Shown here: positions 1 to 8,856 of the stretch, piece by piece | Numbering within the stretch: position 1 is the first letter of the stretch | Layout of the letters: the number at the start of each line of letters is the position of its first letter | Origin: Methylorubrum suomiense | GTDB taxonomy: Bacteria > Pseudomonadota > Alphaproteobacteria > Rhizobiales > Beijerinckiaceae | Assembly (NCBI RefSeq): GCF_022179765.1 | Contig: NZ_BPRE01000012.1 | Span: 1 to 64,000, forward strand | DNA: 64,000 nt | Direction: 5' to 3' | The notes under the pieces: generated by a model | Database searches by the model: none | Told to the model about the DNA's origin: nothing | What the model saw: the letters and a program-made list of their open reading frames with translations, nothing else | Position numbers and translations under genes: made by a program

Positions 1-1
1 G

Positions 2-157
2 AGCCTGTTCCTGACCCAGTCGTTCCGGCTGCGCAACCGCGACCTGCTCTACGTGTCGAGCGCGCCGTTCTCCGAGGTGGCCAAGGTGCTCAGCGTCGTC
101 TCCACCATCGCATCCCCCGTCGGATCCGCCGCCTCCATCTACACCGTCACGCGGTAA
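2..157 (+). CDS. Polysaccharide export protein, C-terminal fragment
   Basis: The reading frame is open from the left edge and ends at TAA 155-157, giving the last 51 residues of a protein. The segment with RNRDLLYVSSAPFSEVAKVL resembles the C-terminus of Wza/BexD-type outer-membrane polysaccharide export proteins, which end in a conserved patch about sharing a ligand-like loop before a short hydrophobic tail. Most of the gene lies outside the window, so the family call rests on this tail only. It ends 5 nt before hpnG. Confidence 0.55.
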   Translation, partial: SLFLTQSFRLRNRDLLYVSSAPFSEVAKVLSVVSTIASPVGSAASIYTVTR

Positions 158-162
158 TCGCC

Positions 163-867
163 GTGTCGCCCCGAGCCGAGGCTGTCGTGCTCGCGGTGGC
201 GGGCCTCGCGCGCGAGGCCCGTATCGCCGCCGGACCGGGCGTCGAGGCGCTTCAGGCCGGCGGCCGGCCGGACCGGCTGCGGGCGCTCCTCGACGGACGT
301 TCCGTCGACGGCGTGCGGGCCATCGTCAGTTTCGGTATCGCGGGCGGCCTCGACCCGGCTCTGGTGCCGGGCGATGTCGTCGTGGCGGCCGGCATATGGA
401 CGGAATCCGGGGCGGGGCCCCGGCGGTTGCCCGCCTCCGAGCCCATCATCGCCGGCTTTCGGGCGCGCTTGTCCGGCCTCGGATCACGGGTGGTCGTGGC
501 CGATCTCGCCGGTGTCGAGGCGGCGGTGATGACGCCGGAGGCCAAGGCCGTGCTGAGGGCCCGCACCGGGGCGGCGGCGGTCGATATGGAAAGCCAGGTG
601 GCGGCGGCCTACGCGGCGGCCCACGATCTGCCCTTCGCGGCGCTCCGCGTGGTGTGCGATCCGGCGGAACGGGCCCTGCCGGCCTTCGCGGCCAAGGCCC
701 TCAAGCCGAACGGCGATCCGGATATCGGGGCAGTGCTCGGCGCCCTGGTGCGGCGCGAGGCCGGGATCGGCGCCTTGGTCCGCCTCGCCCGGGATTCGGG
801 CGAGGCGTTCCGGTCCTTAGGCCGCGCTCGCGCGCTTCTGGGTCTCGCGCTTGGTGTCGACGCCTGA
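163..867 (+). CDS. hpnG: Hopanoid-associated nucleoside phosphorylase HpnG
   Basis: A 234-residue protein of the PNP/MTAN nucleoside phosphorylase superfamily. The phosphate-loop-like segment FGIAGGLDPALVPGDVVVA lies near residues 57-75 and the ribose-binding VDMESQ motif near 140. In hopanoid producers HpnG removes adenine from adenosylhopane, giving ribosylhopane, directly after the HpnH step. The start is GTG 163. It converges with hpnH and the two 3' ends overlap by about 50 bp (817-867), so the last 16 codons of each are read on opposite strands. The neighbouring hpn genes make the assignment firm. Confidence 0.9.
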   Translation: MSPRAEAVVLAVAGLAREARIAAGPGVEALQAGGRPDRLRALLDGRSVDGVRAIVSFGIAGGLDPALVPGDVVVAAGIWTESGAGPRRLPASEPIIAGFRARLSGLGSRVVVADLAGVEAAVMTPEAKAVLRARTGAAAVDMESQVAAAYAAAHDLPFAALRVVCDPAERALPAFAAKALKPNGDPDIGAVLGALVRREAGIGALVRLARDSGEAFRSLGRARALLGLALGVDA

Positions 868-1983
868 CGCTTTGATCTCGGACAGCTTCTGGGCGACGTT
901 GCGGGAGAAGACGAATTCCGCCGGGCGCTGGTTCTCGAGGGAGATTTCCGGCGCCATGTCGCCTTCCGTCTTGATGCCGCGGATCGCGTGCACCAGCGGC
1001 TTCCAGGGCTTGCGGACAGAATCGACCACCGAGGACGCCTCGTAGCCCGAATGGACCATGCAATCGGCGCACTTCTCGTAGTTGCCGGTGCCGTAGGCGT
1101 CCCAATCGGTCTCTTCCATCAGCTCCTTGAAGGTCGCCGCGTAGCCCTCGCCCAGCAGGTAGCAGGGCTTCTGCCAGCCGAACACGGTGCGGGTCGGGTT
1201 GCCCCAGGGCGTGCAATGGTAGCTCTGGTTCCCGGCCAGGAAGTCGAGGAACAGGCCCGATTGCTGGAAGGTCCACTTCTCGCGGCCCTTCTCCTTGCCG
1301 TGGCGGAACACGCCGCGGAACAGGTCCTTCGTCGCCTTGCGGTTGAGGAAGTGCTTCTGGTCCGGCGCGCGCTCGTAGGCGTAGCCCGGCGAGACGGTGA
1401 TGCCGTCGATGCCCATGCGGGTCACCGAGTCGAAGAAATCGGCGATCTTGTCGGCGGAGGAGTTGTTGAAGAAGGTGCAGTTGATGGTGACCCGGAAGCC
1501 CATCTCCTTGGCCTTCTTGATCGCCGCCACGGCCTTGTCATAGACGCCGCGCTGGCAGACCGACTGGTCGTGCATCTCCTTGTCGCCGTCGAGATGGATC
1601 GACCACGTGAAGTAGGGCGACGGCTTGTAGTCCTTGATCTTCTTCTCGAGCAGCAGCGCGTTGGTGCAAACGATCGCGAACTTCTTCTGCGCGATGATGC
1701 CCTGGACGATCTGCGGCAGATCCTTGTGGAGAAGCGGCTCGCCGCCCGCGATCACCACCACGGGCGCGCCGCATTCGCGCACGGATTCGAGCGCGTCTTC
1801 GACGGGCAGGCGCTTGTTGAGGATCTCGTCGGGATAGTCGATCTTCCCGCAACCGGCACAGGCGAGATTGCAGCGGAACAGCGGCTCCATCATCATGACG
1901 AGCGGGTAGCGCTTCCGCCCGGTGAGGTGCTGCTTGAGGATGTAGCCGCCGATTTTCGCGACATACCGGATGGGGATTCCCAA
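817..1983 (-). CDS. hpnH: Adenosylhopane synthase, radical SAM protein HpnH
   Basis: A 388-residue radical SAM enzyme that adds a 5'-deoxyadenosyl group to diploptene to make adenosylhopane, the first committed step of extended (C35) hopanoids. The cluster-binding motif is C38-x3-C42-x2-C45 in FRCNLACAGCGKIDYP. The N-terminus (GIPIRYVAKIGGY) matches known HpnH proteins at full length, which supports the TTG start at 1983; a good AAAGGAG Shine-Dalgarno lies about 7 nt upstream. It is divergent from hpnN across 580 bp and convergent with hpnG. Confidence 0.95.
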   Translation of the reverse strand: MGIPIRYVAKIGGYILKQHLTGRKRYPLVMMMEPLFRCNLACAGCGKIDYPDEILNKRLPVEDALESVRECGAPVVVIAGGEPLLHKDLPQIVQGIIAQKKFAIVCTNALLLEKKIKDYKPSPYFTWSIHLDGDKEMHDQSVCQRGVYDKAVAAIKKAKEMGFRVTINCTFFNNSSADKIADFFDSVTRMGIDGITVSPGYAYERAPDQKHFLNRKATKDLFRGVFRHGKEKGREKWTFQQSGLFLDFLAGNQSYHCTPWGNPTRTVFGWQKPCYLLGEGYAATFKELMEETDWDAYGTGNYEKCADCMVHSGYEASSVVDSVRKPWKPLVHAIRGIKTEGDMAPEISLENQRPAEFVFSRNVAQKLSEIKASGVDTKRETQKRASAA

Positions 1984-2039
1984 GGCGCGGCTCCTTTGTT
2001 CTGGCCCCAGACTTTGCCGGGTTGCTTAGCGAAAGAAGA

Positions 2040-2053
2040 ACTGGAATTCCAGT
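2040..2053. promoter_or_regulatory. Perfect 14-bp palindrome upstream of hpnH
   Basis: ACTGGAATTCCAGT is a perfect inverted repeat 57-70 bp upstream of the hpnH start codon, within the hpnH/hpnN divergent region. The symmetry and place suit a dimeric repressor site, but I recognise no regulator for this sequence. A chance EcoRI-centred palindrome cannot be excluded. Confidence 0.35.
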
Positions 2054-2563
2054 GATCTAGGCTGGAACCGTTCGGATTTGGCGCCACGCGGAACGTAAAA
2101 AACCTGACTGTGGCAAGCCGGTTTCTCCATCCTCCCCGTGCGTGAGGGGGAGGACGCCCGCGTGCAGTCTGCGGAACGAGGAAGACCTGCTGTTTTCGCG
2201 GCTCTGCGGCGGATGTTGGGCTGCTTGGCCGTTTCGAGGTCTTGTTTCATCCCCGACTCGGGGTGCGGTGCGGTATCGCACCGCATGGGGCGCCGGGCTC
2301 GCATCGTGGCGTGATTCTGCGCTCGCGTTGCATTCCGGGACCAGGGCCGGTACGAAGCGCCCCAAAGGCACGGATGTCCGGCGGCACGCCATCGGATTCT
2401 GTTCGTGTCCACCGGGTCCGCCCGGTCATTCCATTCCGAGGGCTCGTCCGGAGCTCGCGAACCGAACTCGATCCGGAAACGCCGCCTGCCGGGAACGCAG
2501 GACGCTTCCCGCACCGTTACGGGAGGGGCGCGGCCCGGATCGTCAGGGCAGGCAGGGTTCTAC
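2054..2563. other. Divergent intergenic region hpnH/hpnN
   Basis: About 510 bp with no convincing gene; the open frames here overlap one another and lack family resemblance or good ribosome sites. A hairpin (CCTCCCC/GGGGAGG, 2131-2152) lies in the middle. The region presumably carries promoters for hpnH and hpnN, but no clear -35/-10 pair can be assigned by eye. Confidence 0.5.
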
Positions 2564-5212
2564 GTGATCGAAGGTCTCGTCGCGTTTTCCGTCAGGCGTC
2601 GCTGGCTGGTCCTGATCACGGCGGCAATCCTCACGATCGTGGGCGTGGCGGCCGCGGCCCACCTGTTCCGCATCAACACCGATGTCGAGCGGCTGATCGA
2701 TCCGAGCGTCTCCTGGCGCAAGGACGAGATCGCCTTCGAGAAGGCGTTCCCGCAGCGCACGAACCTCGTCGCTGCGGTGATCGACGGGCAGACTCCCGAG
2801 ATCGCCGAGGAGGCGGCCGCGCGCTTCGCCGACGCCCTCAAGACCCACCGCTCGGAGATCGAGACGGTCTATCGCCCCGATGGCGGCCCGTTCTTCGACC
2901 GCAACGGCCTGCTGCTGATGTCGCAGCAGGAGCTGGAGCAGACCACCGAGCGCCTCGTCCAGCAGCAGGGCCTGCTCGGGCCGCTCGCCGCCGACCCCTC
3001 CCTGCGCGGCGTGATGCGGGTGCTGAGCCTCGGCGTGAAGGGCGTGAAGAGCGGCGACGCCAAGATCGAGGATCTGGCGGAGCCGATGACCCAGATCGAC
3101 GACACCCTGCGCAAGGTCCTGAACGGCGAGCGCGCCCGGATGTCGTGGCAGACGCTGCTGGCCGGCGGCAAGACCGAGGTCACGGACACCCGTAAGTTCG
3201 TGATGATCCAGCCGGTTCTCGACTACAACGCCCTGGAGCCGGGCCGCGAGGCGACCCAGCTGATCCGTCGGATCGCCGCCGAGCAGAACATCGATTCGGC
3301 CCACGGCCTGCGCATTCGCCTGACCGGCCCGGTGGCGGTGGCCGACGACGAGTTCGCGACGCTGGCCGACGACGCGTTCCTCAACTATTCGCTGACGACC
3401 GCCGCGATCGTGCTGTTCCTGGGGCTGGCCCTTCACTCGGCCCCCCTGGTGGTGGCCGTGCTGATCACGACCTTCGCCGGCCTCGTCGTCACTGCCGCGC
3501 TCGGCCTCGCGATGGTCGGCGAGCTGAATCCGATCTCGGTGGCCTTCGCCGCCCTGTTCGTCGGGTTGGGCATCGATTTCGGCATCCAGTTCGCCGTGCG
3601 CTACCGGGCCGATCGCTACGAGACCGGCGAGGTCGAGAGCGCGATCCGCGCCGCTTCCCGCGGGGTCGGCTGGTCGCTGACCCTCGCGGCGGTGTCGCTG
3701 CTCGCCGGCTTCTTCGCCTTCCTGCCCACCCAGTTCCGCGGCGTGTCCGAGCTCGGCCTGATCGCCGGCGTCGGCATGATCGTCGCCTACCTGTTCTCGC
3801 TGACGCTGCTGCCGGCGCTGATCGCGGTGTTCAACCCGCGCGGCGAGAAGCGCGCGGTCGAGACGACGTGGATGGCCGGCGTCGATCACTGGATCATCGA
3901 GCACCGCAAATGGGTGCTGATCGGCGTCGGGCTGCTGACGCTCGCGGGCATCCCGCTCCTGCTGAAGCTGCCCTTCGATTCCAACCCGATGCACCTGCGC
4001 AGCCCGAAGGTGGAGTCGATCGCGACCTATCTCGATCTGATCAAGGACCCGGCGACGAGCCCGAACACCATCGATGTGCTGGCCCCGGACGTCGCCGCCG
4101 TGCCGGCCCTGACCGACCGCCTGCTGAAGCTCGACACGGTGGCCAGGGTCCACTCCATCGACACCTTCGTGCCCCGCGATCAGGACCAGAAGCTCGCCAC
4201 CATCCAGGAGACGGCACAGCTCCTGGCGCCCGCGCTCAATCCGGGACGCAAGCCGCCGCCGCCGACGGACGCCGACAACGTGAAGGCGATCCGCGAGACC
4301 GCCGCGGCCCTGAAGACCGTCGCCGGCGGCAACGAGCCGGGCAACAAGGCGGCGGACAAGCTCTCGGGCACCCTGGAAACCCTCGCCTCGGCTCCGGCCG
4401 AGAAGCGGGAGGCGGCGAGCGTGGCGCTGACCACCGATCTCAAGACGCTGATCAGCCGCCTCGGCGGCCTGCTCGACCCGAAGAAGATCACCCTCGACAA
4501 CCTGCCCAAGCAGCTCAAGGCCGAATGGGTGACCGCCGACGGACGCGCCCGCATCGAGGTGCATCCGAAGGGCGATTCGAACAACGACGAGGTGCTGCGC
4601 CGCTTCGCCAAGGAAGTGCAGACGGTGGACCCGCATGCCACCGGTGCGCCCATCGCCACGACCGAATCGAGCTACACGATCCTCGGTGCCTTCGTGCAGG
4701 CGGGCATCACCGCCCTCGTCCTGATCTTCATCATCCTCTCGGTCGCGCTCCGCAAACCCTGGGACGTGGCGATGACCCTCGGGCCGCTGGTGCTGGCGAC
4801 CCTGTGGACCTTGATGGCGCTCAAGATCATCGGCATGCCCCTCAACTTCGCCAACATCATCGCGCTGCCGCTGATGCTCGCGGTGGGCGTGGCCTTCCAC
4901 ATCTACTACGTGATCGCGTGGCGGGCGGGCGTGGTCGACATGCTGGCCTCCAGCCTGACGCGGGCGATCTTCTTCTCCGCGCTCACCACGGGCACGGCCT
5001 TCGGCTCCCTGATGCTGTCGAGCCATCCGGGTACGGCGAGCATGGGCGAGTTGCTCGCGCTGTCGCTGTTCTTCACCCTGATCGCGGCGTTCTTCGTGGT
5101 GCCGGCCTTCCTCGGGCCGCCGCCGAAGCGCCCCGATGCCAATCGCCCGGAAGGCGACCATGCAGCGCCCGCGACGGGTCACGTGGCGCGCGAAGCCGCG
5201 GCGGTGAAGTAG
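2564..5212 (+). CDS. hpnN: Hopanoid transporter HpnN (RND superfamily)
   Basis: An 882-residue membrane protein of the MMPL/RND superfamily. It has an N-terminal transmembrane helix, a large periplasmic loop, a block of helices near residues 285-430, a second loop and a second helix block near 700-860, matching the duplicated RND plan. HpnN moves hopanoids to the outer membrane in Rhodopseudomonas palustris. The frame stays open another 53 codons upstream, but GTG 2564 fits the usual N-terminus (IEGLVAFSVRRRW) and has a GGCAGGG ribosome site. It is the plus-strand partner of the divergent hpnH. Confidence 0.9.
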   Translation: MIEGLVAFSVRRRWLVLITAAILTIVGVAAAAHLFRINTDVERLIDPSVSWRKDEIAFEKAFPQRTNLVAAVIDGQTPEIAEEAAARFADALKTHRSEIETVYRPDGGPFFDRNGLLLMSQQELEQTTERLVQQQGLLGPLAADPSLRGVMRVLSLGVKGVKSGDAKIEDLAEPMTQIDDTLRKVLNGERARMSWQTLLAGGKTEVTDTRKFVMIQPVLDYNALEPGREATQLIRRIAAEQNIDSAHGLRIRLTGPVAVADDEFATLADDAFLNYSLTTAAIVLFLGLALHSAPLVVAVLITTFAGLVVTAALGLAMVGELNPISVAFAALFVGLGIDFGIQFAVRYRADRYETGEVESAIRAASRGVGWSLTLAAVSLLAGFFAFLPTQFRGVSELGLIAGVGMIVAYLFSLTLLPALIAVFNPRGEKRAVETTWMAGVDHWIIEHRKWVLIGVGLLTLAGIPLLLKLPFDSNPMHLRSPKVESIATYLDLIKDPATSPNTIDVLAPDVAAVPALTDRLLKLDTVARVHSIDTFVPRDQDQKLATIQETAQLLAPALNPGRKPPPPTDADNVKAIRETAAALKTVAGGNEPGNKAADKLSGTLETLASAPAEKREAASVALTTDLKTLISRLGGLLDPKKITLDNLPKQLKAEWVTADGRARIEVHPKGDSNNDEVLRRFAKEVQTVDPHATGAPIATTESSYTILGAFVQAGITALVLIFIILSVALRKPWDVAMTLGPLVLATLWTLMALKIIGMPLNFANIIALPLMLAVGVAFHIYYVIAWRAGVVDMLASSLTRAIFFSALTTGTAFGSLMLSSHPGTASMGELLALSLFFTLIAAFFVVPAFLGPPPKRPDANRPEGDHAAPATGHVAREAAAVK

Positions 5213-5230
5213 GCCGCTCGAACAGCGTCG

Positions 5231-5258
5231 CCCCGAAGCCGGACAGCCGGCCTCGGGG
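5231..5258. terminator. Hairpin between convergent hpnN and yfdX-like gene
   Basis: An imperfect GC-rich stem (CCCCGA-a-GCCGG pairing with CCGGC-c-TCGGGG, 4-nt loop) lies 18 bp after the hpnN stop and 50 bp before the stop of the converging gene. There is no T-tract on the plus side, so termination is only suggested by structure and place. Confidence 0.4.
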
Positions 5259-5308
5259 AGATGTTCAGGGCCGTGGGTCGTGTCGGCCGCCCCGAGCGAT
5301 GTGAGAGA

Positions 5309-6193
5309 TCAGGAGGCCGACTTGGCCGGCGCCGGAACGGGCTGCGGCGCAGCGGCTGTGCCCGGATCGGACTTCATCCCTTCCGTCGCCGCCGCCGCCG
5401 GGTGGGATTGGGTGTTCTTGGTCGGAGCGACGCGGCCCGCCTCGGGCTTCGACGGTGTCGCCGTCTGCGCCTTCGCCGCGGCCGTGTCCGGCACCATCGC
5501 GAGATCGGCCACATCGAAGCGCATCCGGTCCTCGGCCTGTTTCAGGACGGCGTTGGCCTCGTAGTACTTGCCTTGATCGATCAGACCGGCCGCGCGCTGG
5601 ACATCCTCCGTCGTCTTCGCGAGCGGCAGGACCGCGACGGTGGTGTTCACGTTGATGCCCGCGAGCCGCAGGGTCTCGGTGGCGGCCTTCCGGTCGCCGC
5701 TCCGGAGGCTGTGATCGGCATCGGCGATGGCGGCGTTCTTCTCCGGCGTGGGCACGAAATCCTCGCCGAGGGTCAGCTGGCTGTCGACGGGCAGCCACGC
5801 GACGGCCTTCTCGGCGCTGTCCGATGTCGTGTCCCGCGTCTCAGTCCGCGCCTTGGCGTTCGCGGGCTGGTGCAGGGCGGCCTCGGCTCGGGTGAAGACG
5901 GCGTCGTCGGATTTGGCCTTGGCCAGGGCGGACTGCGCCCGTTCGATGAACGTCTTCGCCCGGCTCGGCTCGACCTCGAACAGGGCCAGGCGTGCGCTGC
6001 CCATATCGCGGTAGGCCGCCGCGCCATCGGCGGAGAGCTTGATGACATCCCGGTCGACCGACTTCTGAGCCGGAGATTCGGTGAGGGGCGCTTGCGCCGT
6101 CATGGGCGGGGCGGCGTGCTCGGCGGCGTAGGCCGCGCCGCCGAGGGCCGTCGTGGCGACGAGAATGCCGGCGAGGAGGGAATGACGTGTCAT
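5309..6193 (-). CDS. YfdX-family periplasmic protein
   Basis: A 294-residue protein with a clear Sec signal peptide (MTRHSLLAGILVATTALGG, cleaved after AYA). The mature part resembles the YfdX family: an alanine-rich helical protein with repeated patterns such as KTFIERAQSALAKAKSDDAV and DADHSLRSGDRKAATETL. E. coli YfdX belongs to the EvgA acid-resistance regulon; the molecular role is not settled. ATG 6193 is chosen because the signal peptide begins there and AGGAGA lies 8 nt upstream; the frame extends further upstream without support. It sits between hpnN and hpnK, which is unusual. Confidence 0.75.
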   Translation of the reverse strand: MTRHSLLAGILVATTALGGAAYAAEHAAPPMTAQAPLTESPAQKSVDRDVIKLSADGAAAYRDMGSARLALFEVEPSRAKTFIERAQSALAKAKSDDAVFTRAEAALHQPANAKARTETRDTTSDSAEKAVAWLPVDSQLTLGEDFVPTPEKNAAIADADHSLRSGDRKAATETLRLAGINVNTTVAVLPLAKTTEDVQRAAGLIDQGKYYEANAVLKQAEDRMRFDVADLAMVPDTAAAKAQTATPSKPEAGRVAPTKNTQSHPAAAATEGMKSDPGTAAAPQPVPAPAKSAS

Positions 6194-6401
6194 GACCGGA
6201 TCTCCTGATGAGAGCCTGTCCGGCTTCGGCGGTCCCACTGCGTGATCGTCGGCCTCGGCTCTGACGAAAGAACAGTTCAGGATGGACTGTGTTGCGTTAC
6301 ATTTCGGACATGATCCGGATAGCGACCGGACAGGATTGATGAGGCGCGACTTCGACCAGTCATCGCCCCGATACCATGATGTCGTCCGTCCTGGGCCCGG
6401 T

Positions 6402-7244
6402 TCAGGCCGAGAAGTCGGAGAAGCCGCCGCTCGACGCGCCGGAGCGTGCCAGCGCATCCCGTGTCGCCACGGCAACCAGCGCGTCGCGCTCGGCGGCGTA
6501 GGCGTAGCCCGGGGCTTCGCCGGGGAAGCCGCCCGCGGTGGCGGGATGGGTGTAGAGTTCGGTCAATCCCTCCGGCAGATGACACAGGAGGCCCGCGACG
6601 CGCTCCGGCGTCATCGCCCCGGACCAAGCCAGGCCGAGCGTCCGGTCGGGGATGAGGAGGCCGGCCTGGCGGGCGCGCACGGCGAGCAGCGCCGACCAGG
6701 GGGCGATATCGAGGGCGGGGCGCGGCCGGGTGCCGGGTTCGGCGCGACGCAGCAGGTCACGGGGCTCGCGGGGCACGCGCAGCGCCCTCATGCCGTAGCG
6801 GGCGCCGATGGCCAGCACCGCGCCCGCGATGAGCGGATGCACGTGGAAGTGCTTGTGCGCGTTGACGTGGTCGAGGGGCAGGCCCGTCGCCCGATAGGCC
6901 TCGAACTGCGCGGCGATCTCGGCGGCGAGCTGGCGGCGGGCGGCGGGCTTGGCGGCGAGATCGAAGCCGAGGCGACCCATATCGGCGCGCATCAGGCCGT
7001 TCGCATCGGTGAGGTCGGGCAAATCCGCTGCGGGCAGGGTCGGCCACGCCTCGACGAGCACGAGATGCAGTCCGACCCGCAGGGACGGCATCCGGCGCGC
7101 CCGCTCGACGGCGTCGGCGGCGGCGGGGGCGGAGACCATCAGGCTCGCGGCGGTGAGGATGCCGTCGCGATGGGCCTGCTCGACGGCCTCGTTGACCTCG
7201 CGGCTCAGGCCGAAATCGTCGGCGGTCACGACCAATCGCTTCAA
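6402..7244 (-). CDS. hpnK: Hopanoid-associated deacetylase HpnK (YdjC family)
   Basis: A 280-residue YdjC/ChbG-type carbohydrate deacetylase. The N-terminal VVTADDFGLSREVNEAV contains the Asp pair that binds metal in this family, and DHVNAHKHFHVHP near residue 123 supplies further metal ligands. In Burkholderia cenocepacia HpnK deacetylates the N-acetylglucosaminyl hopanoid made by HpnI to glucosaminyl-bacteriohopanetetrol. The start is TTG 7244, giving the usual MKRLVVTADDFG N-terminus, with a GGGGGA ribosome site. It follows hpnJ on the same strand but behind a strong terminator-like hairpin. Confidence 0.92.
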   Translation of the reverse strand: MKRLVVTADDFGLSREVNEAVEQAHRDGILTAASLMVSAPAAADAVERARRMPSLRVGLHLVLVEAWPTLPAADLPDLTDANGLMRADMGRLGFDLAAKPAARRQLAAEIAAQFEAYRATGLPLDHVNAHKHFHVHPLIAGAVLAIGARYGMRALRVPREPRDLLRRAEPGTRPRPALDIAPWSALLAVRARQAGLLIPDRTLGLAWSGAMTPERVAGLLCHLPEGLTELYTHPATAGGFPGEAPGYAYAAERDALVAVATRDALARSGASSGGFSDFSA

Positions 7245-7284
7245 GCGCTATCCCCCGTCATGGGTGTCGAGCGGGCAAGCCCTC

Positions 7285-7308
7285 TCGCGGGTCCAGGGCG
7301 GAGCCCTG
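7285..7308. repeat. Intergenic repeat copy 1 (partial)
   Basis: These 24 bp are identical to 33575-33598. The core folds as a hairpin, CCAGGGC-gga-GCCCTGG. Here only part of the longer element seen at 33.6 kb is present, lying between hpnK and the hpnJ terminator. Confidence 0.6.
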
Positions 7309-7312
7309 AAAA

Positions 7313-7346
7313 CGAAGAAGGCCGGGCTCGCGCCCGGCCGTCTTCG
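7313..7346 (-). terminator. Intrinsic terminator of hpnJ
   Basis: Two 15-nt arms (7313-7327 and 7332-7346) pair at 14 of 15 positions around a 4-nt loop. On the minus strand the stem is followed by TTTT, the form of a Rho-independent terminator. It lies 26 bp after the hpnJ stop, so hpnJ and hpnK may be only partly co-transcribed. Confidence 0.75.
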
Positions 7347-7371
7347 TCGCGCGAATGCCGCGCTGCAAGCG

Positions 7372-8796
7372 TTACGCGGCGGCCTTACGGTCGCGCAGGA
7401 AGTGCCAGAACTCGACGCCCTCGCGCAGGCGGCGCTTCATCATGTCGGGCGAGCGCACCATCTCGCTGACGATGGAGGCGATCTTCGGGGCGCGGAAGTA
7501 GAACTTCTTGTAGAACTCTTCGACCGCCGAGAAGATCTCCGAGTGCGACAGGTGCGGGTAGTGAAGCGGCGCGATCTGCACGCCGTTCTCGTCGACGAGC
7601 TCGGCGTTCTCGACGTCGAGCCAGCCGTTCTCGACCGCCTGCTTGTACAGGAAGGTGCCCGGATAGGGGGCGGCCAGCGACACCTGAATGGTGTGCGGGT
7701 TGATGCGCTTGGCGAAGGCGATCGTCTCCTGGATCGTCTCCTTGGTCTCGCCCGGCAGGCCGACGATGAAGGTGCCGTGGATGGCGATGCCGAGATCGTG
7801 GCAATCCTTGGTGAACTTCTCGGCCACCTCGACGCGCATGCCCTTCTTGATGTTGTTCAGGATCTTCTGGTTGCCGGACTCGTAACCGACGAGAAGCAGG
7901 CGCAGACCATTCTCCTTGAGGACCTTCAGGGTCTCGCGCGGCACGTTGGCCTTGGCGTTGCACGACCAAGTCACGCCGAGCTTGCCGAGCTCGCGCGCGA
8001 TCTCTTCGGCGCGCGGAAGGTTGTCCGTGAAGGTGTCGTCGTCGAAGAAGAATTCCTTCGTCTGCGGGAATTCCTTCAGGCAGTACTTGATCTCCTCGAT
8101 CACGTGGGCGACCGAGCGGGTGCGGTAGGTATGGCCGCCGACCGTCTGCGGCCAGAGGCAGAAGGTGCAGCGGCTCTTGCAGCCACGACCGGAATAGAAG
8201 GAGATGTACGGGTGCTTGAGGTACCCGATGAAGTACTTCTCCATCTCGAGGTCGCGCTTGTAGACGCTCGTGACGAAGGGCAGCTGGTCCATGTCCGTCA
8301 TGATCTCGCGGTCCTCGTTGTGGACCACGACACCGTTGGCATCACGATAGGACAGGCCCTTGATCTGGGCCATCGGCACGCCTTCGGCGACTTCCTTCAC
8401 GGTGAAGTCGAACTCGTTGCGGGCGACGAAATCGACCACCGGCGCCTGCGCCATCGAGCCGGCGGCGTCGACCGCGACCTTGGCGCCGATCAGGCCGGCG
8501 ATGAGCTTCGGGTTGGCGGCCTTCAGGGCCTCGATGCACTTCACGTCCGACTTGAAGGACGGAACCGAGGTGTGGAGCACCACGAGGTCGAAATCCTTGG
8601 CCTGCGCCACGACTTCGTCGAGCTTGATGTTGTGGGGCGGGGCGTCGATCAGCTTCGAATTCGGCACCAGGGCGGCCGGCTGGGCCAGCCAGGTCGGGTA
8701 CCAGAACGACTTGATCTCGCGCTTGGCCTGGTAACGGGAGCCCGCGCCGCCATCGAAGCCGTCGAAGGTGGGGGCCTGCAGGAAGAGCGTGCGCAT
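7372..8796 (-). CDS. hpnJ: Cyclitol-ether-forming radical SAM protein HpnJ
   Basis: A 474-residue B12-binding-type radical SAM protein. An N-terminal Rossmann-like domain (about 1-140) precedes the radical SAM core with C206-x3-C210-x2-C213 (GRGCKSRCTFCLWPQ). HpnJ is needed to convert glucosaminyl-bacteriohopanetetrol to bacteriohopanetetrol cyclitol ether, apparently by ring contraction. ATG 8796 (MRTLFLQAPTFDG) is preferred over the in-frame TTG at 8805 because it matches family N-termini. It is flanked by hpnI upstream and hpnK downstream, the two enzymes that make its substrate. Confidence 0.93.
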   Translation of the reverse strand: MRTLFLQAPTFDGFDGGAGSRYQAKREIKSFWYPTWLAQPAALVPNSKLIDAPPHNIKLDEVVAQAKDFDLVVLHTSVPSFKSDVKCIEALKAANPKLIAGLIGAKVAVDAAGSMAQAPVVDFVARNEFDFTVKEVAEGVPMAQIKGLSYRDANGVVVHNEDREIMTDMDQLPFVTSVYKRDLEMEKYFIGYLKHPYISFYSGRGCKSRCTFCLWPQTVGGHTYRTRSVAHVIEEIKYCLKEFPQTKEFFFDDDTFTDNLPRAEEIARELGKLGVTWSCNAKANVPRETLKVLKENGLRLLLVGYESGNQKILNNIKKGMRVEVAEKFTKDCHDLGIAIHGTFIVGLPGETKETIQETIAFAKRINPHTIQVSLAAPYPGTFLYKQAVENGWLDVENAELVDENGVQIAPLHYPHLSHSEIFSAVEEFYKKFYFRAPKIASIVSEMVRSPDMMKRRLREGVEFWHFLRDRKAAA

Positions 8797-8856
8797 GGGG
8801 TTCAAGGCCTCAAGGCTCGGGCGGTTGAATCAGTAAAGGGGCGAATGGAGCGAAGC

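Noticed and set aside
2026-2514. Possible minus-strand gene in the hpnH/hpnN gap
   Set aside because: No ribosome site, no family likeness, and overlapping frames on both strands; better read as a regulatory gap.
2543-5182. Open frame of 879 codons antisense to hpnN
   Set aside because: It mirrors the hpnN reading frame and gives Arg/Gln/His-rich sequence with no domain, as expected in DNA this GC-rich.
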